The notes below the pieces were generated by a model. It was not told the origin of the DNA and ran no database searches. It was given only the letters and a program-made list of their open reading frames with translations. From the NCBI GenBank assembly GCA_021825225.1, contig JAKAIH010000171.1, positions 1 to 6,335 on the forward strand: 6,335 nt of DNA, given 5' to 3'. The position numbers were made by a program, and so were the translations under genes. Of the stretch, positions 6,145 through 6,335 are shown piece by piece. Position 1 is the first letter of the stretch. Every line of letters begins with the position of its first letter. Origin of the DNA: Pseudomonadota bacterium (lineage in GTDB: Bacteria; Pseudomonadota; Gammaproteobacteria; Burkholderiales; SG8-39).

Positions 6145-6335
6145 TCATTGCCCGGGATCATGGTCTGCGTCGGTCTTCGGGCTTGCCTGGGCGCCGTCCC
6201 GGCGTGCCCGCTTGCGCCGCAGGGGTTCGTTCTTCTCTTCGTTCGCGAAGACAAAGCGGCCATGAAGCACGCAACCCTTCATGCCCGGGTCGCAAGGGAT
6301 ATCGTTGACCCTGGAACACAAGCCCTTCAATTCAT
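6145..6335 (-). CDS. Unrecognised ORF, possibly the 3' end of a gene entering from the right edge
   Basis: A minus-strand frame is open from the window edge to a TGA at 6145. The last 45 residues from an internal ATG (6282) begin MKGCVLHGRFVFANEEKNE and end in a basic then acidic tail (RRKRARRDG through DHDPGQ). Third codon positions are GC-rich, as expected for coding DNA here. No Shine-Dalgarno precedes the ATG at 6282 or the TTG at 6330, so if it is real it is more likely the C-terminus of a longer protein than a complete small one. I do not recognise a family. In GC-rich DNA an open frame of this length can occur by chance. Confidence 0.3.
   Translation of the reverse strand, partial: ELKGLCSRVNDIPCDPGMKGCVLHGRFVFANEEKNEPLRRKRARRDGAQASPKTDADHDPGQ

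Noticed and set aside
5823..6308. A 161-residue plus-strand frame across the gene-poor region
   Set aside because: It has no ribosome binding site and no recognisable motif, and it would read straight through the strong terminator at 6090-6128.
1..6335. tRNA or rRNA genes, CRISPR arrays, insertion sequences, attachment sites
   Set aside because: No cloverleaf-like segments, regularly spaced repeats, transposase-like frames or terminal repeats with target duplications were visible.

Overview
The window looks like chromosomal DNA from a GC-rich betaproteobacterium. Base composition is high in G+C throughout. The four-gene order lytic transglycosylase, NDUFA9-like SDR protein, glutathione S-transferase, CCA-adding enzyme, divergent from 5-formyltetrahydrofolate cyclo-ligase, is one I associate with Burkholderiales, Rhodocyclales and relatives. 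That assignment comes from memory of gene order and protein style, not from a search.

Layout. Positions 1-4571 form one tightly packed minus-strand operon, read right to left: slt (2571-4571), an NDUFA9-like SDR-fold protein (1603-2571), a glutathione S-transferase (947-1606) and cca (917 to beyond position 1). The first two junctions overlap by 1 and 4 bases, which suggests translational coupling. cca follows after a 29-base gap. It is cut by the window edge, has an apparent +1 frameshift in a run of six C, and its HD-like region has lost the usual HD metal ligands. Divergent from slt, across only 37 bases, is the 5-formyltetrahydrofolate cyclo-ligase gene (4609-5322) on the plus strand. It carries an unusual C-terminal tail.

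The right-hand kilobase is less ordinary. A small minus-strand gene (5380-5739) encodes a 119-residue protein resembling the SpoIIAA-like (STAS/SEC14) type, with a very strong Shine-Dalgarno sequence. Upstream of it lies about 400 bases without a credible gene. Near the far end of that stretch, facing the opposite way, is what reads as a small RNA of about 78 nt (6051-6128). It has a plausible sigma-70 type promoter, a first stem-loop whose 15-nt loop displays four UCC repeats (an anti-Shine-Dalgarno sequence), and a strong intrinsic terminator. Its loop can pair perfectly over eight bases with the ribosome binding site of the divergent small gene. This possible sRNA/target pair is the best candidate here for something not previously described. 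The last 190 bases may hold the 3' end of an unrecognised minus-strand gene.

Working together: slt acts on periplasmic peptidoglycan, cca on tRNA 3' ends, the cyclo-ligase on folate recycling, and the SDR and GST proteins on unknown small molecules or assembly functions. The operon looks like a conserved housekeeping cluster rather than a single pathway.
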